A stretch of 64,000 nucleotides of DNA from positions 1,006-65,005 of the forward strand of contig NZ_LMPF01000023.1 of the NCBI RefSeq assembly GCF_001424345.1, in the 5' to 3' direction. This document shows, one piece after another, positions 53,671 to 61,843 of this stretch. The notes under the pieces were generated by a model that saw nothing but the letters and a program-made list of their open reading frames with translations, made no database searches and was not told where the DNA came from. The stretch's first letter is position 1, and each line of letters begins with the position of its first letter. This DNA comes from Burkholderia sp. Leaf177 (lineage in GTDB: Bacteria > Pseudomonadota > Gammaproteobacteria > Burkholderiales > Burkholderiaceae). A program made the position numbers and the translations under genes.

Positions 53671-54060
53671 ATGACCATGGAACAATTGCTCGAACGTGCG
53701 AAAACCGCACGCGAACGGGCCTACGCGCCCTATTCAAAGTTCAAGGTCGGCGCTGCGCTGCTGACAAAAGACGGCCGCGTTTTCGATGGCTGCAACGTGG
53801 AAAACGCATCGTACGGATTGTGCAATTGTGCGGAACGCACCGCGTTTTTCAGCGCCATTGCGGCGGGTTGCAAACGCGATGATTTCGCGGCGCTTGCCGT
53901 GATCGGCGACACCGACGGCCCCATTGCGCCGTGTGGCGCGTGCCGTCAGGTAATCATTGAACTGGGCGGTCCCGATCTGTTCATTCGCCTCGGCAATCTC
54001 GCGGGCGTGATACGCGACACGACCGCGCGCGAACAGCTTCCGGACGCGTTTTACCTATGA
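53671..54060 (+). CDS. cdd: Cytidine deaminase
   Basis: This zinc enzyme deaminates cytidine and deoxycytidine to uridine forms. The 129-residue size fits the tetrameric short form. Zinc ligands C53, C88 and C91 and catalytic E55 are in CNCAERTAFF and PCGACRQVI. The ATG at 53671 follows AAGGAAG; a second ATG at 53677 is possible. Its stop overlaps the start of the nucleoside hydrolase gene (ATGA). Confidence 0.95.
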   Translation: MTMEQLLERAKTARERAYAPYSKFKVGAALLTKDGRVFDGCNVENASYGLCNCAERTAFFSAIAAGCKRDDFAALAVIGDTDGPIAPCGACRQVIIELGGPDLFIRLGNLAGVIRDTTAREQLPDAFYL

Positions 54061-55019
54061 CACGACACAAGGTTATCTACGACACGGATCCGGGTGTCGA
54101 TGACGCCATGGCGCTTGTTTTCCAGACGCTGCATCCGGATATTGAATTGCTTGGGATCACGAGCGTCTATGGCAATGCCACGATCGATACCACCACGTCC
54201 AACGCGCTATATCTGCGCTCGCGCTTTTGCCCCGGCGTGCCGGTCGCGCGTGGCACCGCGGCGCCGTTGCATCGCGCGCCGCCTGCGCCACTCGGCTGGA
54301 TTCATGGCGACAACGGGCTGGGGAATATCGAGCTGGGCGAACCGGGCGATACGTCGTTGGACGCTCGCTCCGCGCATCGATTCATTATCGATACCATTCG
54401 CGCCCAACCGGGCGAAGTGACGCTGATCGCGGTCGGTCCGCTGACAAATCTCGCCCTCGCGCTCGAAGCCGATCCGCAAATCGCAACACTCGTGAAGCAG
54501 GTCGTGATCATGGGCGGCGCGTTTGGCACGGCAGGCGTGCTCGGCAATGTATCGCCGGCAGCGGAAGCCAACATCATGTGCGATCCCGATGCCGCCGATA
54601 TCGTGCTCGGCGCTGCGTGGCCGGTAACCATGGTCGGTCTCGACGTCACACAAGAAACGATCATGCCGAACGCATGGCTCGAGGACTTCGGCGAGCATGA
54701 CGACGCCGGCCGTTTCGTGTGGGACGTATCGCGTCATTACGCGCAGTTTCACAAGGACAGCGCGGGACTTGAAGGCATCTATGTGCACGATTCATCGGCG
54801 GTGGCGTATGTGCTCGCGCCGCATCTGTACACGGTGCGCAAGGGTCCGGTGCGCGTGGTGACGAGCGGTATCGCGACAGGACAAACGATTCAGAAACCGA
54901 TGACCATGAAGGCGCCCGCGCCGGACTGGGATGATCGTCCGGCGCAGTCAGTGTGCGTTGGCGTGGATGCCGCCGGCATGCTCGACTTGTACAAAAAGAC
55001 CTTCTTTAAAGCGCTCTAA
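54057..55019 (+). CDS. Nucleoside hydrolase (inosine-uridine preferring type)
   Basis: This 320-residue calcium enzyme splits nucleosides into base and ribose. The calcium site motif DTDPGVDDAMAL (residues 9-20) is present, along with VYGNATIDTTTSNAL, VGPLTNLALAL, VIMGGAFGTAGVLGNVSPAA EAN and the late HDSSAVAYVLAP with the catalytic-site histidine. It is translationally coupled to cdd. With nupC the operon imports, deaminates and cleaves nucleosides. Its stop overlaps that of the converging esterase gene. Confidence 0.93.
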   Translation: MTRHKVIYDTDPGVDDAMALVFQTLHPDIELLGITSVYGNATIDTTTSNALYLRSRFCPGVPVARGTAAPLHRAPPAPLGWIHGDNGLGNIELGEPGDTSLDARSAHRFIIDTIRAQPGEVTLIAVGPLTNLALALEADPQIATLVKQVVIMGGAFGTAGVLGNVSPAAEANIMCDPDAADIVLGAAWPVTMVGLDVTQETIMPNAWLEDFGEHDDAGRFVWDVSRHYAQFHKDSAGLEGIYVHDSSAVAYVLAPHLYTVRKGPVRVVTSGIATGQTIQKPMTMKAPAPDWDDRPAQSVCVGVDAAGMLDLYKKTFFKAL

Positions 55020-55690
55020 CTGCTCAGTTGCACGCCGAACCACGCGCGCAACGCCTCGACTTCCTCGGCGCACACCGAATGGGGCATTGGATATTGATGC
55101 CACTCGATCTTGCATCCATGAGACAGCACGAAGTCGCGCCCCTGCTCGGCCAGTTCCAGCGGAAGCACCGGATCCTGCGTGCCATGCGCGGCGAAGATCG
55201 GCGTGTCGCGATTTGCTTCGCTAAACGTTGCATCGATCAAACCCGGCGACGGCACATATCCCGACAACACAATCAAACCCGCCAGCTTTTCCGGATGCGT
55301 CAGGCCCGCTGTATAGGTCATCGCGCCGCCTTGCGAGAAGCCGGCGAGAAAGATCTTCGATGTCGGAATGCCGCGCTCGTTCTCACGCGCGATCAGATCG
55401 CGAATACGGTCGCACGACGCCGTCAGGCCGGCTTCATCGACACGCCGGTTCACGCCTTCGAACGACAGGATGTCGTACCACGCGCGCATCACATAACCGT
55501 TGTTGCCGGTCACCGGCATTTCCAGGGCGTTCGGAAACACGAAGCGCACCCCCGGCAAATCGCCCAGACGCAATTCGGGCACGAGCGGAATGAAGTCGTT
55601 GGCATCGGCGCCCAGGCCGTGCATCAGGATCACGGCGAACTCGGGATTCGGCGCGGTTTCCACGTCGATGGTGGACAACAATTCGGTCAT
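55016..55690 (-). CDS. Carboxylesterase/phospholipase-family alpha/beta hydrolase
   Basis: The 224-residue protein is a small cytoplasmic esterase. The triad is visible: S119 in AGFSQGGAM, D173 in HGTQDPVLP and H204 in PMPHSVCAEE. The N-terminal VILMHGLGADANDFIPLVPE gives the oxyanion strand. It matches the carboxylesterase 2/lysophospholipase group (EstB, YpfH). It is the last gene on the minus strand and overlaps the nucleoside hydrolase stop. Confidence 0.93.
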   Translation of the reverse strand: MTELLSTIDVETAPNPEFAVILMHGLGADANDFIPLVPELRLGDLPGVRFVFPNALEMPVTGNNGYVMRAWYDILSFEGVNRRVDEAGLTASCDRIRDLIARENERGIPTSKIFLAGFSQGGAMTYTAGLTHPEKLAGLIVLSGYVPSPGLIDATFSEANRDTPIFAAHGTQDPVLPLELAEQGRDFVLSHGCKIEWHQYPMPHSVCAEEVEALRAWFGVQLSS

Positions 55691-55715
55691 GAACGGGACT
55701 CCGGTTTAAATAGCT

Positions 55716-56105
55716 TCAAATGATGGGAACAAGAATGAGCATGATGCCGACCAGGGAGACGACCCAGATGAGCGAGCGCAGGAAAGGAATTCCCGCTGCG
55801 TACACAGGCACGTAAGCCACCCGAGCGATGATGTAAATCCACGCGCCCGTGAGCGTCAGCGGGCCTTCGCGGCCCACCATGTGCGTAATCAAAATGGCGA
55901 TGGCAAAAACAGGCAGCGTTTCGAACAGGTTCGCTTGCGCGCGCATGAGCCTGCCGGTCAGCTTGCCGGGCGGCGCTGCCGGCTTGTCGCGCGCACTGGC
56001 GTTATAACCAAGACCGGTCTCGCGGCTGCGCAAAACCGATGGCAGCAGCACCTGGATCAGCGCAAGCACCAGCGCCCAGGCAAGGATATGGAGTTCTGTT
56101 GTCAT
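55716..56105 (-). CDS. MAPEG-family membrane protein
   Basis: The 129-residue protein has four hydrophobic segments (LHILAWALVLALIQVLLPSV, VFAIAILITHMVG, WIYIIARVAYVPVYAAGIPF, LIWVVSLVGIMLILVPII). The cytoplasmic loop RLMRAQANLFETLPVFA is the family signature. MAPEG proteins include glutathione transferases and related enzymes. Activity is not certain. It lies 25 bases upstream of the esterase on the same strand. Confidence 0.9.
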   Translation of the reverse strand: MTTELHILAWALVLALIQVLLPSVLRSRETGLGYNASARDKPAAPPGKLTGRLMRAQANLFETLPVFAIAILITHMVGREGPLTLTGAWIYIIARVAYVPVYAAGIPFLRSLIWVVSLVGIMLILVPII

Positions 56106-56187
56106 GGTTGCTCTTCAGGTTGATTGCGGGCGAAACCGGATTCATCATGCCATCATTGAAGCACCTGCAGACACGCGGAATTGACTC

Positions 56188-56586
56188 ATGCAAACCCTTC
56201 CAGTGCGACTCGTGCCCGGCGACGACCTGCGCAACACGCTCGAAGCCATCGCACGAAACCAGGCAATAAACGCGGCGTTCGTGCTTCAAGGTATCGGTAG
56301 CCTGAGCGCGGCGAACCTGCGTTATGCCGGTATCGATCAACCCACGCTACTCGAACGCGACCTTGAAATCCTCACGCTGGCCGGCTCGCTTGGTCCCGAC
56401 GGCGCGCACCTGCACATGTCCGTCTCGGACTCCACCGGCCGCGTGTACGGCGGCCATGTATCGCCGGGATGCATTGTCAGGACCACGGCGGAGATCCTGC
56501 TCGCAAGCCTCGACAGCTTCCGCTTTTCCCGCGAGTTCGATTCCGCCACCGGCTTCCCGGAATTATCGATACACCGTCAAACCTGA
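56188..56586 (+). CDS. PCC/DUF296-domain protein
   Basis: The 132-residue protein is almost entirely a PPC/PCC (DUF296) domain. Its metal-binding core is at GAHLHMSVSDSTGRVYGGHV, with His residues in HLH and GGH. Plant members bind DNA; bacterial ones have unknown function. It starts with MQTLPVRLVPGDDLRNTLEA at the ATG at 56188. Its 3' end overlaps the converging PAP2 gene by ten bases. Confidence 0.88.
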   Translation: MQTLPVRLVPGDDLRNTLEAIARNQAINAAFVLQGIGSLSAANLRYAGIDQPTLLERDLEILTLAGSLGPDGAHLHMSVSDSTGRVYGGHVSPGCIVRTTAEILLASLDSFRFSREFDSATGFPELSIHRQT

Positions 56587-57404
56587 CGCGTGCGCCAGTA
56601 TCGGCGCATGAGTTCAATGCTCACGATGCACGCCGCCAGCCACGCCGTGCCCGATGCGAAACCCGCCAGCACGTCGCTTGCAAAATGCACGCGCAAAAAC
56701 ACGCGGCTGCTTGCGGTCGTGACGGCGATGACCGTAGCCAACATTGCTGCGGGCAGACGCCAACGCGCGGGCATGACGGTCATCAGCACGTACGCGATCA
56801 TGCCGTAAGTCACGAGTGCGCCCGATGCATGGCCGCTCGGAAAACTCCAGCCATCGGCGGTGACGATCTCGCGGTCGTGCACCGGCCGCACGCGCTCGAA
56901 GATGCGCTTGAGCGTAGTGTTCAGCACGCCATTGCCGGCGATCGCAATCACGAAACCAATCGCAACCGCGCGCTTCTTGCGCCAGACCAGCAGCGCTGCG
57001 CCAAGCACGCACCATACGGCGAGCAGCCATGGATCGCCGAGATGCGTAACGCGCGCAAAGATCCTGATTACATCGATAGGAACGCTTTGCGCGATCCCGT
57101 CCGCGAACGCCTGATCCGCAAATCCGAGCGTCTCGCCGTCGCCAATTTCATCGGCGATAGCAGCAAACAATGCGGCCGCCCCGACGATGATCGCAAAGCT
57201 CGCCGCCAGATGAATGACAAGCAAGATACGCGGCGACAATCCGCCCTTTTCGCGCGGCAACCCGTAGCGGCGCACGAGCTGCCATGCGCCGAGAACGACA
57301 AGAATCGCTATCACAAGCGCCGCGCCATACACCGCGAGCGCGTGCTCTCCCGCCACATGCGCCGCGTGTATCGCGCCGGCGTATCTCGGGTCTGGCTGGT
57401 TCAC
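56577..57404 (-). CDS. PAP2-family membrane phosphatase
   Basis: The 275-residue inner-membrane protein has all three PAP2 motifs: KRIFERVRP (166-174), SFPSGHASG (PSGH 189-192) and SRVFLRVHFASD (233-244). Six or so membrane segments place the active site on the periplasmic side. It dephosphorylates a lipid phosphate such as phosphatidic acid or undecaprenyl pyrophosphate. Its ATG overlaps the stop of the metallophosphoesterase (ATGA). It is the last gene of a three-gene lipid-phosphate operon. Confidence 0.93.
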   Translation of the reverse strand: MNQPDPRYAGAIHAAHVAGEHALAVYGAALVIAILVVLGAWQLVRRYGLPREKGGLSPRILLVIHLAASFAIIVGAAALFAAIADEIGDGETLGFADQAFADGIAQSVPIDVIRIFARVTHLGDPWLLAVWCVLGAALLVWRKKRAVAIGFVIAIAGNGVLNTTLKRIFERVRPVHDREIVTADGWSFPSGHASGALVTYGMIAYVLMTVMPARWRLPAAMLATVIAVTTASSRVFLRVHFASDVLAGFASGTAWLAACIVSIELMRRYWRTRQV

Positions 57405-58249
57405 GAGAGCGTAGCCACGGGTAAGTCGAGCGTTTCGGTATCGAAATCCAGCTCGTGCCGCGTAACCGGTTCAAACGATGAAAGCTCGCTATTGAAGTCC
57501 CATCGAGCGATGACCGCACGTCGATTGCCTGCAGCCGAGGCGTTATCGTATTCGATCAGGTTCACCGAATTCGGCACCGCACCGCGAACGCGCGAGGACA
57601 ACGAAGTCCCCGCCTGCACGGCCCACATGCGCCGCGGCAAATCCTTGTACGCGGCATGCAACGGCAATACATAAGGCAGGTGAATATGTCCGCCCATGAT
57701 CAGATCGGCGCCCGCTAACGCCCAGCGCCGGACCGCATGTTCGCGGCCATGCAAAAGGTTATGCACGTCGTTCGCGCGCGCGGCGAGGACCGGCTGGTGC
57801 GTGACGATCACGCGCAATTGCCCGGGCGCCGCACGCTCGAGCCGTCGCGCCACACGCTCAGCCTGTTCCACCGATACTTCGCCATCCTTATGACGATACG
57901 GCCGCGTCGTATTCACCCCGATCACTAGAACCGCGTCGGACTCGAACACGGGTTCCAGGTCGTGCCCGAACACGCGCCGATGATTTGCATACGGATGCAT
58001 CGCGCGCGCGAAAACGTTGAAGAGCGGGATATCGTGATTACCAGGCACGATCACGAACGGCGTCGCACCGAATTTATCGACGAAAGCGCGAGCCGCGCTA
58101 AATTGTGCACGCCGCGCGCGCTGCGTAATGTCGCCGGACATGACCACGAGATCCGGACGATGAAGGTCTGCAAGACGCAGCAACGCTTCCACGACCGGCG
58201 GTTGTTCGGTGCCGAAGTGGGGATCGGAAATTTGCAGCAGCAGGGTCAT
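57401..58249 (-). CDS. Calcineurin-like metallophosphoesterase
   Basis: The 282-residue enzyme has the metal-site motifs in order: ISDPHFGTEQPP, VMSGDITQRARRAQF, VIVPGNHDIPLFN, VIVTHQPVLAARAND and GHIHLPYVLP. It resembles 3',5'-cyclic nucleotide phosphodiesterases and UDP-2,3-diacylglucosamine hydrolases. It is soluble. Both its ends are coupled by ATGA overlaps, to the lipid kinase upstream and PAP2 downstream, which suggests action on a phospholipid or nucleotide substrate. Confidence 0.92.
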   Translation of the reverse strand: MTLLLQISDPHFGTEQPPVVEALLRLADLHRPDLVVMSGDITQRARRAQFSAARAFVDKFGATPFVIVPGNHDIPLFNVFARAMHPYANHRRVFGHDLEPVFESDAVLVIGVNTTRPYRHKDGEVSVEQAERVARRLERAAPGQLRVIVTHQPVLAARANDVHNLLHGREHAVRRWALAGADLIMGGHIHLPYVLPLHAAYKDLPRRMWAVQAGTSLSSRVRGAVPNSVNLIEYDNASAAGNRRAVIARWDFNSELSSFEPVTRHELDFDTETLDLPVATLS

Positions 58250-59256
58250 GAGCGGTTAGCGTTGGCGACATCGGCCTCGGGTTTGAGCAGAAACAACGGC
58301 TCGGAGGCGACGCGAAATTCGAGCGGCATGTTCATCCAGGTCACTTCGCCATCGGTCGCGATCTTCACGGGCCGAGGCCTTTTTGTTGGATGCGTCACCG
58401 TGATGTGATCGAACGCGAAGCTGACGACATTGTCTGCATCGCTCATCCTGCCCGTCGCGCCGCGCAAGGTCAGCGCGATCTGCGCAAGCCGCCCGATCGC
58501 GCGCGGTGCAATGGCGGCGAGCAACCCTCGTTCCAGCTGCGGCGCTTCGGCCATGCCGATCTGTTCGAGCTGCAGACGATTGTTGCCGACAAACAATGTC
58601 GAAGTCCGGATCTCCTGCATTGTGCCATCGTGTTCTATATGCAAACGCAAATGCCGATGCGGCCGCAACAACGTCACAGCGGCGGACCATAGGGCGATCA
58701 AGCGGCTGCGGCCGAACTGCTGTTTGTACAGTTCACGGTCCTCGAGCAACTTCGGATACAAGCCAAGGCTTGCGTTGACAAGGAACATGCGGTCGTTGAC
58801 AAAACCGACCTGCACCGGATGCGCCCGCGCGTTCAGCAACAAGGGAATGGATTCGGCCGGATCGGCGGGAATGCCGTGGTCGCGGCTGAAGTAATTGAAC
58901 GTGCCTCGCGGCAAGACGGCAAATGGACATCCGCTGCCCAGTACCGCGCTTGCAACGGCACACAGTGTCCCATCGCCGCCGGCGCCAACAACCACGCCGT
59001 CTTGCGCCTTCGCGTCGCGGACCGCGTTCGTGGCGGTATCGACGAGCTTCGACGGGTCTTCGACCAGCCTGATCTCGAACTGCCGCCCCGCGCGGCCCAG
59101 GGTTTCTTCAAGCGCTGCGCGCGTTTCGTCGCTTTGCTTGCGCCCGGAACCCGCGTTCATCACGATGAAAAACGGCGCATCGCCAGCGATCACTCGCGGC
59201 CGATGCGCCTCGGGAGCAGATTTCGTTATTGACGGGGAAAGTTCGGCGGGCGTCAT
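58246..59256 (-). CDS. Diacylglycerol kinase-family lipid kinase
   Basis: The 336-residue protein has a DAGK catalytic domain: FFIVMNAGSGRKQSDETRAA, DGVVVGAGGDGTLCAVASAV and CPFAVLPRGTFNYFSRDHGI. The C-terminal part, LPLEF-type MNMPLEFRVASEPLFLLKPE, is also typical of this family. It phosphorylates diacylglycerol or a sphingoid-like lipid at the membrane. It is the first gene of the operon; a promoter and a nested inverted repeat lie just upstream. Confidence 0.92.
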   Translation of the reverse strand: MTPAELSPSITKSAPEAHRPRVIAGDAPFFIVMNAGSGRKQSDETRAALEETLGRAGRQFEIRLVEDPSKLVDTATNAVRDAKAQDGVVVGAGGDGTLCAVASAVLGSGCPFAVLPRGTFNYFSRDHGIPADPAESIPLLLNARAHPVQVGFVNDRMFLVNASLGLYPKLLEDRELYKQQFGRSRLIALWSAAVTLLRPHRHLRLHIEHDGTMQEIRTSTLFVGNNRLQLEQIGMAEAPQLERGLLAAIAPRAIGRLAQIALTLRGATGRMSDADNVVSFAFDHITVTHPTKRPRPVKIATDGEVTWMNMPLEFRVASEPLFLLKPEADVANANRS

Positions 59257-59301
59257 GAATGGCGCTCCTGTCAGGTCGGATCGAGCATGACTCGATGATT
59301 G

Positions 59302-59360
59302 AACGGGCGCGCCGCCCGGCAGATATCAGCCGGAAACCGGGCAGCCGAGCAGCGCCCGTT
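59302..59360. repeat. Nested inverted repeats at the start of the lipid kinase transcript
   Basis: An outer pair, AACGGGCGC (59302-59310) and GCGCCCGTT (59352-59360), encloses an inner pair, GCCCGG (59314-59319) and CCGGGC (59337-59342). Read on the minus strand it lies just after the TATAAT box and before the kinase start at 59256. It could form an RNA leader structure or be an operator. No T-run follows on the minus strand, so termination of the CBS gene is less likely. Confidence 0.6.
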
Positions 59361-59361
59361 A

Positions 59362-59367
59362 ATTATA
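59362..59367 (-). promoter_or_regulatory. Candidate -10 box for the lipid kinase operon
   Basis: TATAAT on the minus strand (ATTATA on the plus strand at 59362-59367) with a TTAATC-like -35 about 18 bases further up. The start of transcription would be near 59355, inside the outer arm of the nested inverted repeat. Confidence 0.45.
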
Positions 59368-59445
59368 ACAATTAGCTTACATTTTGATTAAGGAGTGAAG
59401 CCGCGTGACACGATGTGCCATACGGCTTCTTAATAAAGATTGCGG

Positions 59446-59886
59446 CTACATATGCTCGCCGCGAATATAGCCTTCGAGCTGATGAATGGTGAGCTGCTGC
59501 TCGGAGATGATGTTTTTCACCAGATCGCCGATCGAAATCATGCCGACGAGTTTTTCGCCATCGATTACCGGCAAGTGCCGCATGCGTTTCTCGGTCATGA
59601 GCGCCATGCAGTCGTCGGTCGTCTGGTCAGGACGCACGAACCGCACTTGCGACGTCATGATTTCATGCACGGGAGTTTGCCGCGAAACCCTGTCCATCAG
59701 CACGACTTTGCGCGCGTAATCACGTTCGGTCATGATCCCGACGATAGCTTCGCCGTGCGTGACGACCAGCGCGCCAATATGCTTTTCCGCCATCATGACG
59801 ATAGCGTCGTAGACCGAAGCTGTATCGGCAATCGTGAAGATGGTGTGATCGGGTTTCGAATTAAGAACTTGTGCGACTGTTGCCAT
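59446..59886 (-). CDS. CBS-domain protein
   Basis: The 146-residue protein is two tandem CBS domains (about 10-65 and 75-130): VYDAIVMMAEKHIGALVVTH, GIMTERDYARKVV, then DDCMALMTEKRMRHLPVIDG and GMISIGDLVKNIISEQQ. Such stand-alone proteins bind adenine nucleotides and sense energy state. The 190-base gap to the lipid kinase gene carries that gene's own promoter. It is probably transcribed alone. Confidence 0.92.
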   Translation of the reverse strand: MATVAQVLNSKPDHTIFTIADTASVYDAIVMMAEKHIGALVVTHGEAIVGIMTERDYARKVVLMDRVSRQTPVHEIMTSQVRFVRPDQTTDDCMALMTEKRMRHLPVIDGEKLVGMISIGDLVKNIISEQQLTIHQLEGYIRGEHM

Positions 59887-60194
59887 CGAACGCCTCCGTT
59901 GAACCGCGCAACGCCTGCCGGCTGGCGGACGTTTGACTCGGGGCCTTGGCTCACCTTACGACCAAATTACCCAGCCCATTCAAAAAGTATAGGCCACCTG
60001 CCCATCGTCCGGACGCTCGAAAACATGGGTTTTACCCCGTCCGAGGGTCAATCCCGATACAGCCGCACGCATGTCACGCGGCGTTGAAATGCCGGTGCCA
60101 TAAACATTGCAATTGGGCTTCAGTTTCCTGCAGGCGCGCCGCTAATCAGAAACCGGCTGGTCAAAGCCCGGCATAAATCGATCAGGAGAACATT
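59887..60194. other. 308-base divergent region between the CBS gene and cheV
   Basis: It holds the promoters of both genes. The only clear element is the ribosome site AGGAGAA at 60184 before cheV. I looked for a flagellar sigma-28 promoter ahead of cheV and found only poor matches. Confidence 0.4.
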
Positions 60195-61154
60195 TTGAGC
60201 AGCTCACAACACGATATCGAACAGCGAGTTCGGCTCGCCGGCAACAACATGTTCGAGCTGCTCCTGTTTCGCCTGGGCGAAGCGCCCGGTTCGGAGCAGC
60301 GCGAGCTTTACGGCATCAATGTATTCAAGGTGCGCGAAATTCTCGCGATGCCTGAAATCACCGTCGTTGCCGGCGCGAATGCCGAGATTCTCGGTGTCGC
60401 CGATATCCGCGGCCAGATCATTCCAGTAATCGATCTCGCGCAAGTCACGGGTTGCCGGCCGAAAAACGGGCCGAAGATCCTGCTCGTGACGGAATTTGCG
60501 CGCACCACGCAAGGCTTCGCCGTGGAAGAAGTCGACGATATCGTGCGGCTCGAGTGGAACCAGGTTTTATCGGCGGAATCGCATTCGAGCGGACGGACAG
60601 TGACGAGTTTCGCGCGGCTCGACGGCAACGTGGACGGATCGCGGCTCGCGCAAGTGCTGGATGTCGAGCAGATCCTGCGCGACGTACTGCCGTCAACGGA
60701 AGACGAGATCAGCGAGTCCAGCACGGGGCGTCTGGTCTTGAAACCCGGAACGAAGGTGCTCGCCGCCGACGACTCCGGGGTCGCGCGCAGCCTGATCGAG
60801 CAAAGCCTGCAAGCGATGGGCGTGTCGTTCATCATGACCAAGAGCGGCCAGGAAGCGTGGAACGTGCTTGAAGAAACGCAGCGCAAGGCTGAATCGGAAG
60901 GCCGCCTTGCATCGGACGAAATCGCGCTCGTGCTGACCGATTTGGAAATGCCGGAAATGGACGGCTTCACGCTCACGCGCCGCATCAAGGCAAACGCCGG
61001 CATGCAAGCAATACCGGTCGTCATTCACTCGTCGTTGTCGGGATCCGCGAACGAGGAGCACGTGCGAAAGGTGGGTGCAAACGCTTACGTATCGAAATTC
61101 AAGCCGGCCGAACTTGCATCCGTGATGCGCAATGCGCTGAAAACCGGAACCTGA
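60195..61154 (+). CDS. cheV: Chemotaxis coupling protein CheV
   Basis: The 319-residue protein joins a CheW-like domain (about 15-160; GINVFKVREILAMPEITVVA, ADIRGQIIPVIDLAQVTG) to a receiver domain (190-310; DDSGVARSLI, phosphoacceptor region LVLTDLEMPEMDGFTL, a conserved lysine in VSKFKPAEL). It couples chemoreceptors to the CheA kinase and adapts by phosphorylation. The start is TTG at 60195, well placed after AGGAGAA. No other che genes are near. A strong terminator follows. Confidence 0.93.
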   Translation: MSSSQHDIEQRVRLAGNNMFELLLFRLGEAPGSEQRELYGINVFKVREILAMPEITVVAGANAEILGVADIRGQIIPVIDLAQVTGCRPKNGPKILLVTEFARTTQGFAVEEVDDIVRLEWNQVLSAESHSSGRTVTSFARLDGNVDGSRLAQVLDVEQILRDVLPSTEDEISESSTGRLVLKPGTKVLAADDSGVARSLIEQSLQAMGVSFIMTKSGQEAWNVLEETQRKAESEGRLASDEIALVLTDLEMPEMDGFTLTRRIKANAGMQAIPVVIHSSLSGSANEEHVRKVGANAYVSKFKPAELASVMRNALKTGT

Positions 61155-61179
61155 AGCACTTTTGGCAGAACAAAACGGC

Positions 61180-61212
61180 AAAGCCCGCTGGACTTACGTC
61201 CAGCGGGCTTTG
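61180..61212 (+). terminator. Intrinsic terminator after cheV
   Basis: AAAGCCCGCTGGAC and GTCCAGCGGGCTTT form a perfect 14-base stem around a TTAC loop, 25 bases after the cheV stop. It ends in a short T-run and can act in either direction. Confidence 0.88.
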
Positions 61213-61304
61213 TCGCACTACACAGTCATTCAGCCATGCTTTACGCGATCAGGACGGCGGTGCTTTTGCCGGTTGTGCGCGTAGGAGCGTTCTGAAGCCT
61301 GAAA

Positions 61305-61574
61305 TTACTGACCGAAGAAAACGGCTTGCGACTTGTTGCTGCCGTCACGGTTACTCGAACCTGATTGCGTCAGCGACTTCGCGCCGCCGTAGGCATTGAC
61401 ATCGGCATTGCGGCTTTCAGCAGCCAGCGTTTGCGTGTTCTGGCCTTGTTGCGAAGCCGGAGCGCCAACCGACGGACGATACGACGGTGCCGGACCATAA
61501 CCGCTGGCGAAAGCCGGAACGGCGATAGAAGCGGTAGCGGCGATAAGCAACGATGCGAGAAGATTCTTTTTCAT
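61305..61574 (-). CDS. Small secreted protein of unknown function
   Basis: From the ATG at 61574 (MKKNLLASLLIAATASIAVP) the protein has 89 residues with a Sec signal peptide cut near AFA. The mature part is low-complexity, rich in Ser, Gln, Asn, Ala and Gly (SQQGQNTQTLAAESRN, SNRDGSNKSQAVFFGQ). No family recognised. A GGAGCTC site lies upstream. The 269-base gap to the next gene shows only a weak hairpin near 61819-61838. Confidence 0.7.
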   Translation of the reverse strand: MKKNLLASLLIAATASIAVPAFASGYGPAPSYRPSVGAPASQQGQNTQTLAAESRNADVNAYGGAKSLTQSGSSNRDGSNKSQAVFFGQ

Positions 61575-61843
61575 GATGAGCTCCGATATAGGGTGGACGG
61601 TACGACCATTCACAAGGCGTTGCAGCGGTCTTGCTTTGAGTCGTTGCTGCTTCGTCGATGAAAGCAGTGTATACCCGTACTATCGGTTTTTTATCCCCAT
61701 AAACTTCAATACACAATTCAGGATAGAAGAATAATGAGACAGCTCATAGACCGTCCGGAAACGCTAGAAGCAAGCCTGTAAAAGACTTGCGCGGCGGGAA
61801 ATTGGGGACAAAGAGGCCGGAAAAACACATCCGGCTTAAAAAA

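Noticed and set aside
59984-60009. Sigma-28-like promoter upstream of cheV
   Set aside because: The -35 and -10 matches to TAAA/GCCGATAA are partial and the spacing is one base short.
61817-61840. Weak hairpin (GCCGG with CCGGC) after the receiver gene
   Set aside because: Only a five-base stem with a ten-base loop and a poor T-run; too weak to call a terminator.
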